The notes beneath the pieces were generated by a model. It made no database searches. It was not told the DNA's origin and worked only from the letters and a program-made list of their open reading frames with translations. From Streptomyces sp. NBC_00102 (lineage in GTDB: Bacteria; Actinomycetota; Actinomycetes; Streptomycetales; Streptomycetaceae): DNA of 64,000 nucleotides. Positions 59,927 through 64,000 of this stretch are shown here, piece after piece. How positions within the stretch are numbered: position 1 is the stretch's first letter; every line of letters starts with the position of its first letter. Where the stretch lies: positions 2,852,001 to 2,916,000 of the forward strand of contig NZ_JAPEMC010000001.1 of assembly GCF_026343115.1 (NCBI RefSeq). The letters are read 5' to 3'. The position numbers and the translations under genes are program-made.

Positions 59927-61573
59927 TCATCCGGCTCTGCGGTGAACCTTCGCCCGCGACCGCTTCTCCACGTACATCCGCTGATCCGCCGAGGCCAGGA
60001 CCTCTTCCACACTCATCCCGCACTCGGCCCAGCCGATACCGAAACTCGCACCGACCCGGACCGCCCTGCCGTCCACCCTGATGGGCGGGATGATCGCGTT
60101 CCGCAGGCGTACCGCCAGGTCGGCGGCGTCGGCCGCGCCGAGCCCGTCCGCGAGCACGACGAACTCGTCACCCCCGAGACGGGCGACGGTGTCCCCGTCC
60201 CGCACACAGGTACTGAGGCGGCGGGCCACCTCGATCAGGACCGCGTCGCCCGTGGTGTGACCGAATCGGTCGTTGATGGACTTGAAGCCGTCCAGATCGC
60301 AGAAGAGGACCGCGAGCCCCTTCGCCCCGTCGTCGCGCGCGGGGTCCGGCGCCACCGTGTGGACGTGGTGTTCGTAGGGGATGCCCGCGAGTCCCGGATC
60401 GACGTCGTACCCGTGCCCCCGGGCCTCCACGTCCCCGTACGCCGCGTCCAGCGCCTCGATCGCGGTGGCGGCGGTGGCGTGCGGGCGCTCGCAGAGCCGC
60501 TCGCTGAGCCGGGAACGCAGCTCCGCGCTGTTGGGCAGACCGGTGAGGGCGTCGTGCGAGGCGCGGTGCGCAAGGTTCAGCTCGTGCCGCTTGCGCTCCT
60601 CTATGTCCTCCACGTGCGTGAGGAGGAAGCGCGGCCCGTCCGTGGTGTCCGCGACCACCGAGTTGCGGAGCGAGACCCAGAGGTACGTACCGTCGCGCCG
60701 GCCGAGCCGCAGCTCGGCCCGCCCGCCCTCGGCGGACGTACGGAGCAGGGTGCCGAGATCCTCGGGATGGACCAGGTCGGCGAAGGACTGGCGGCGCAGC
60801 ACCGAGGCCGGGCGACCCAGCAGCCGGCAGAGCGCGTCGTTGGTCCGGAGCAGCCGCCCGTGCAGGTCGCCGCCCACCTCCGCGATGGCCATGCCGCTGG
60901 GGGCGTACTCGAAGGCCTGGCGGAAGGATTCCTCACTGGCCCGCAGCGCCTGCTGCTCGCGTTCGAGACGGACCAGCGCGCGTTGCATGTTGGCGCGGAG
61001 CCGGGCGTTGCCTATCGCTATCGCGGCCTGCGAGGCGTACATCTGGAGCGCCTCGCGGCCCCAGGCGCCCGGGCGGCGGCCGTTGCGCGGGCGGTCCACG
61101 GAGAGCACGCCCAGCAGATCCTTGCGGTCCCGGCCGCCGTTGGTCGTGTACATCGGGGCGTAGAGGCGGTCCAGCGGATGCCACTCGTCCTCGAAGCGGG
61201 GCTCGGGACCCTCGGTGTGCCACTGCGGCACGTCGTCGTCGAGAAGGACCCAGCCTTCGGTGTGCGGTATGAACCGCAGATCCTCCCAGGCCTCCCCCAT
61301 GGTCAGCCGGCGCTCCCAGGCGTCGCGGGAACCGGTGCGGCCGGTGATCAGCGCCTCGGCCGCGTTGTTGCCCGCGAACGCGGCCACGACGAGTTCACCG
61401 TCCGGCTGGACGAGATTGACACAGCCCAGCTCGTAGCCGAGACCGTTGACGATTCCGTCCGCCACGGTCTGCAGCGTGTCGGCAAGGCTGCGCGCCGAAT
61501 TGAGATCAGCGACGGCCTGGTGCAGCTGCCGCATGGTCGCAAGACGGACGTAGGGCTCCGACTCGGCCTCCAT
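59927..61573 (-). CDS. cdgB: GAF-PAS-GGDEF diguanylate cyclase, CdgB-like
   Basis: 548 residues. GAF (about 20-190; NGLGYELGCVNLVQPDGELVVAAF ... QMYASQAAIAIGNARLR), PAS/PAC (about 215-345; EESFRQAFEYAPSGMAIAEV ... FLLTHVEDIEERKRHEL), then GGDEF (about 350-545) with intact LGGDEFVVLADG and an RDGD I-site five residues before it, so it should make c-di-GMP and be product-inhibited. Between the two halves of the GGDEF domain is a His/Asp-rich insertion. Domain order, size and neighbourhood match S. coelicolor CdgB (SCO4281), a BldD target that controls development. ATG at 61573. Confidence 0.9.
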   Translation of the reverse strand: MEAESEPYVRLATMRQLHQAVADLNSARSLADTLQTVADGIVNGLGYELGCVNLVQPDGELVVAAFAGNNAAEALITGRTGSRDAWERRLTMGEAWEDLRFIPHTEGWVLLDDDVPQWHTEGPEPRFEDEWHPLDRLYAPMYTTNGGRDRKDLLGVLSVDRPRNGRRPGAWGREALQMYASQAAIAIGNARLRANMQRALVRLEREQQALRASEESFRQAFEYAPSGMAIAEVGGDLHGRLLRTNDALCRLLGRPASVLRRQSFADLVHPEDLGTLLRTSAEGGRAELRLGRRDGTYLWVSLRNSVVADTTDGPRFLLTHVEDIEERKRHELNLAHRASHDALTGLPNSAELRSRLSERLCERPHATAATAIEALDAAYGDVEARGHGYDVDPGLAGIPYEHHVHTVAPDPARDDGAKGLAVLFCDLDGFKSINDRFGHTTGDAVLIEVARRLSTCVRDGDTVARLGGDEFVVLADGLGAADAADLAVRLRNAIIPPIRVDGRAVRVGASFGIGWAECGMSVEEVLASADQRMYVEKRSRAKVHRRAG

Positions 61574-61986
61574 TGCTCGCTCTCCCCGAGACCTCGACAG
61601 CAACTCCAGATGTCATATCGACGTACTTATCGCAGTGTCCTCGCCACTGAATCACAGCGAGCTGTGCAGCCGGTACACAGGGTCAACGAAATATCGCTCT
61701 CTGTGAGTCATGTCACAACAGAACGTAAAGGGGTGCCGACTTGTTCCCCATGGCGGTCCACCCACTCCGGCGCACACCCCGCGCAACTCCACGCATCACC
61801 GGTGCGCGGGACTCGCCCACGCTACCGGCGCACGCCCCCGCGTGCGCCCGTCGGCACCCTTGCGACCGGCTCGCAGGCATGTGCCGACGGTATGTGCGGT
61901 ATGCACCTTCTTGGGCCGGAGACCTAGGACCCGGCTGGTCCCCTGGCCCGATGCGGGCCCGCATCGGGCGCGACTAGCGTGCGAGT
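61574..61986. other. cdgB/flavin-reductase divergent promoter region
   Basis: 413 bases between divergent genes. It contains the BldD-like box, a TGTGA-N6-TCACA inverted repeat (61701-61716) and an unremarkable stretch to 61986. No gene supported. Confidence 0.5.
61672..61686 (-). promoter_or_regulatory. BldD-like box upstream of cdgB
   Basis: On the minus strand the site reads TTGACCCTGTGTACC, matching the BldD pattern TNACNCWGNGTNA except the last A. It is about 100 bases upstream of the cdgB start. BldD with c-di-GMP is known to repress cdgB directly in S. coelicolor. This particular box is inferred. Confidence 0.55.
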
Positions 61987-62553
61987 GTGCCGCAGACGAA
62001 GACCCTCACCACGCGCCCCGATGACGTCCCCCATGCTGAGGGGGTGAGCAACGACGAGTTCCGGGCCGCTCTCGCGCGGCTGGCCGCCGGCGTAGTACTG
62101 GTAACCGCCGAGGAGCCGGCCGACGACGAGGGCGGACACGGCGAAGAGGCCGGAATGACCGCGACGGCGTTCCTGTCCGTCTCGCTGGACCCGCCGCTGG
62201 TGCTGGTCAGCCTGCGCAACGACTCCCGCATGGACGACCTGCTGGCCGAACAGCCGCTCTGGGCGGTCTCCGTCCTGGCGGCCGGTCAGCGGCAGATCGC
62301 CTCCCGCTTCTCGATGAAGGGCCGGATCAGCGACCGGCTGCTCTTCGCGGACGTCCCGCACGTGCGCGGCGAGGTCTCCGGGGCACCGCTGGTGAACGGG
62401 GCGCTGGCGACGCTGGAGTGCCGGACCGAGCAGCGGGTGCTGGCGGGCGACCACACCCTGGTGATCGGGCGGGTCCTCACCGCGTCCGTGCCGACGGCCA
62501 CGGACGGCGAGCCGCTGCTGTACTTCAAGGGGAACTACCGGACGCTGGGCTGA
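61987..62553 (+). CDS. flavin reductase family protein (HpaC/DIM6-like)
   Basis: 188 residues from a GTG at 61987. NDEFRAALARLAAGVVLVTAEEP, then MTATAFLSVSLDPPLVLVSLRNDSRMDDLL, ASRFSMKG, DVPHVRGEVSGAPLVNGALATLECRTEQRVLAGDHTLVIGRVLTA and LLYFKGNYRTLG form the usual FMN-binding split barrel. It would reduce flavin with NAD(P)H for a monooxygenase, none of which is adjacent. Divergent from cdgB. Confidence 0.88.
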   Translation: MPQTKTLTTRPDDVPHAEGVSNDEFRAALARLAAGVVLVTAEEPADDEGGHGEEAGMTATAFLSVSLDPPLVLVSLRNDSRMDDLLAEQPLWAVSVLAAGQRQIASRFSMKGRISDRLLFADVPHVRGEVSGAPLVNGALATLECRTEQRVLAGDHTLVIGRVLTASVPTATDGEPLLYFKGNYRTLG

Positions 62554-62598
62554 GAGACGGGCCGGAGGGCCGCGCTTCGCCGATCCGCCCGGCCCGTG

Positions 62599-63024
62599 TC
62601 ACCAGTCGCGGCCGGAGCGTCCGCGCTTGGTGTCGCTCCGCTGCTTCTTCTCCCGCAGCCGGCGTTCGTTGATCCCGCGCGGGATCTTGCGCTTGCGGCG
62701 GGGCGCCGGCGGCGGCGCCGTCGCCTCCGCCAGCAGGGAGGCGAGCCGCACGGCGGCCGTCTCGCGGTTGCGCCACTGCGAACGGTGCTCGGAGGCGCGT
62801 ACGGAGACCACCCCGTCGATCAGCCGGCCGGCCAGCCGCTCCAGCGCGCGCTCCTTCCAGACCTCGGGCAGCGCCTCGGTGGCGGCGAGGTCGAAGCGCA
62901 GCTCCACCTGGGTGTCGCTGGTGTTGACGTGCTGCCCCCCGGGCCCGGAGGACCGCGAGAAACGCCACATGAGCTCGGCCTCCGGCAGGGAGACCGCACC
63001 GCGGATGACATAGGGCCCGGACAT
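62599..63024 (-). CDS. arfB: alternative ribosome-rescue peptidyl-tRNA hydrolase ArfB (YaeJ)
   Basis: 141 residues. The class-I release-factor catalytic motif GGQ is in SSGPGGQHVNTSDTQVELRFDL (residues 28-30), and the C-terminal tail is basic (RRKRKIPRGINERRLREKKQRSDTKRGRSGRDW) for insertion in the empty mRNA channel. No codon-recognition domain. Releases peptides from stalled ribosomes. ATG at 63024. Confidence 0.92.
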   Translation of the reverse strand: MSGPYVIRGAVSLPEAELMWRFSRSSGPGGQHVNTSDTQVELRFDLAATEALPEVWKERALERLAGRLIDGVVSVRASEHRSQWRNRETAAVRLASLLAEATAPPPAPRRKRKIPRGINERRLREKKQRSDTKRGRSGRDW

Positions 63025-63249
63025 GACACCCAGTCTCCCCGGCCCCCGGGCGGTCCGTCACCTTCTTTTGACGGGGCCGGCGGCAGCCCCGTCCCCCGGC
63101 CCGCGTACCGCGGGGACAGAACGGGACGAAAGTTCGGCAAAGAAAGTAAAGGGACCAGGAACCTCGTGGCCTCCCTCTCGCGTTATGACGGGTGACGGTA
63201 GCTTTCGTGATGGCACGAAGCCCGCACATGACGAGGAAAGGGACTTCCC

Positions 63250-63825
63250 ATGGCAGTAAGCCTGTCCAAGGGCGGCAACGTCTCGCTCACCAAGGAGGCA
63301 CCGGGCCTGACCGCCGTCACGGTCGGCCTCGGCTGGGACGTCCGCACCACCACCGGCACCGACTTCGACCTCGACGCCTCGGCGATCGCGGTGAACCCGA
63401 CGGGCAAGGTCGTCTCCGACGGCCACTTCGTCTTCTTCAACAACAAGTCGACGCCGGACCAGACCATCGTCCACACCGGTGACAACGTCACCGGCCAGGG
63501 CGAGGGCGACGACGAGCAGATCAACGTCAACCTGGCGGGCCTGCCGGCCGACGTGGACAAGATCGTCTTCCCGGTCTCCATCTACGACGCCGAGAACCGC
63601 AGCCAGAACTTCGGCCAGGTGCGGAACGCCTTCATCCGCATCATCAACCAGGCCGGCGGCACCGAGATCGCCCGCTACGACCTCAGCGAGGACGCCGCCA
63701 CCGAGACCGCGATGGTCTTCGGCGAGCTCTACCGCAACGGCGCCGAGTGGAAGTTCCGCGCGGTCGGCCAGGGTTACGCCTCGGGTCTGCGCGGCATCGC
63801 GCAGGACTTCGGCGTCAACATCTGA
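63250..63825 (+). CDS. TerD family protein
   Basis: 191 residues, starting [48 protein letters not shown], with [66 protein letters not shown] and [31 protein letters not shown]. The acidic loops are the calcium-binding sites of TerD. Streptomyces tdd genes of this type affect differentiation and stress. GAAAGGGA precedes the ATG. Strong hairpin downstream. Confidence 0.95.
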   Translation: MAVSLSKGGNVSLTKEAPGLTAVTVGLGWDVRTTTGTDFDLDASAIAVNPTGKVVSDGHFVFFNNKSTPDQTIVHTGDNVTGQGEGDDEQINVNLAGLPADVDKIVFPVSIYDAENRSQNFGQVRNAFIRIINQAGGTEIARYDLSEDAATETAMVFGELYRNGAEWKFRAVGQGYASGLRGIAQDFGVNI

Positions 63826-63906
63826 CGCGAGAGACCGTCCGCGCGTCCGGCGCGTCCAGGGCGGGCAGCCTGACGGCAGCCCCCTGACGCCCGTTCCGCG
63901 TACCCC

Positions 63907-63946
63907 GCTCAGGGCCTCTCCCGCACGCGCCGGAGAGGCCCTGAGC
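63907..63946. terminator. terminator after the TerD gene
   Basis: 15-bp perfect stem (63907-63921 with 63932-63946) and 10-base loop. Confidence 0.85.
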
Positions 63947-63981
63947 CGCGCGGAGCGGGTGGATTCCCGCTCCACGACAGG

Positions 63982-64000
63982 TCAGTTCTGCGGCAGGTCA
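63982..64000 (-). CDS. possible C-terminus of a minus-strand gene
   Basis: Read on the minus strand, the last 19 bases end in codons for Asp-Leu-Pro-Gln-Asn followed by TGA (63984-63982). A convergent gene behind the shared hairpin would fit, but too little is visible to be sure or to name it. Confidence 0.2.

Overview
The window is high-GC (about 72%) actinomycete chromosome, almost certainly Streptomyces. The evidence is an SsgA-like cell-division protein, an XRE/DUF397 pair, a BldD-type box in front of a GAF-PAS-GGDEF diguanylate cyclase of the CdgB type, a dre-like (DasR) box in front of nagK-nagA, a CIRCE-controlled groEL without groES, frequent GTG starts, and 4-bp gene overlaps. From memory of the family, the block from groEL to terD (about 45.8-63.8 kb) has the same gene order as the S. 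coelicolor core chromosome. The left and middle parts are a more variable mosaic. I see no rRNA, tRNA, CRISPR array or complete prophage.

Layout. 0-2.4 kb: pxpA-pxpB-pxpC (5-oxoprolinase), translationally coupled on the minus strand. 2.6-6.6 kb: SsgA-like protein, secreted beta-propeller, secreted subtilase, HD protein. 6.7-9.1 kb: drug-efflux MFS gene divergent from its TetR regulator, with two copies of an 18-bp operator between them. 9.3-10.2 kb: secreted scabin/ScARP-like ADP-ribosyltransferase. 10.4-13.8 kb: stress-type small proteins (CsbD, CspA, GlsB/YmgE), a second MFS pump, DUF4031. 14-17.7 kb: rpiR-type regulator, murQ and a PTS EIIBC gene, a MurNAc uptake and catabolism unit. 17.8-21.3 kb: DUF5707, GNAT, quinone-reductase-like flavoprotein divergent from an XRE regulator, PRC-barrel protein.

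21.5-45 kb is the accessory part. It holds a 526-residue protein with an AGN-type N-terminal motif that I associate with contractile-injection-system cargo, a lipoprotein behind an 18-bp palindrome, a frameshifted XRE gene with DUF397 and two small partners, an FGE-like protein lacking one catalytic Cys, a stand-alone hemC paralogue, a DUF4259 in-frame fusion, an SDR, an MFS pump, a siderophore-interacting protein and DUF4240. Two 89-bp direct repeats (about 89% identical) bracket a methyltransferase, a ricin-type lectin and an Imm1-like protein. Further on are an HTH/zinc-knuckle protein, an ECF42-type sigma factor coupled to a YCII protein, a TetR/FabH divergent pair, and a small membrane-protein gene inside inverted repeats that look like insertion-sequence ends.

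45-64 kb is core: a TipA-like MerR regulator, groEL, cspA, thrC with a CysO/MoaD-type sulfur carrier ending in GGC, gpgS-otsA/otsB (glucosylglycerate and trehalose), a 160-bp MITE, a MarR regulator, DUF3263, nagK-nagA, a GNAT, a PfkB kinase, a CBM-type membrane protein, cdgB, a flavin reductase, arfB and terD. A common thread is cell-wall amino-sugar recycling (murQ/PTS plus nagKA). Most start choices were made from visible Shine-Dalgarno sequences. All family calls are by eye, without database searches.
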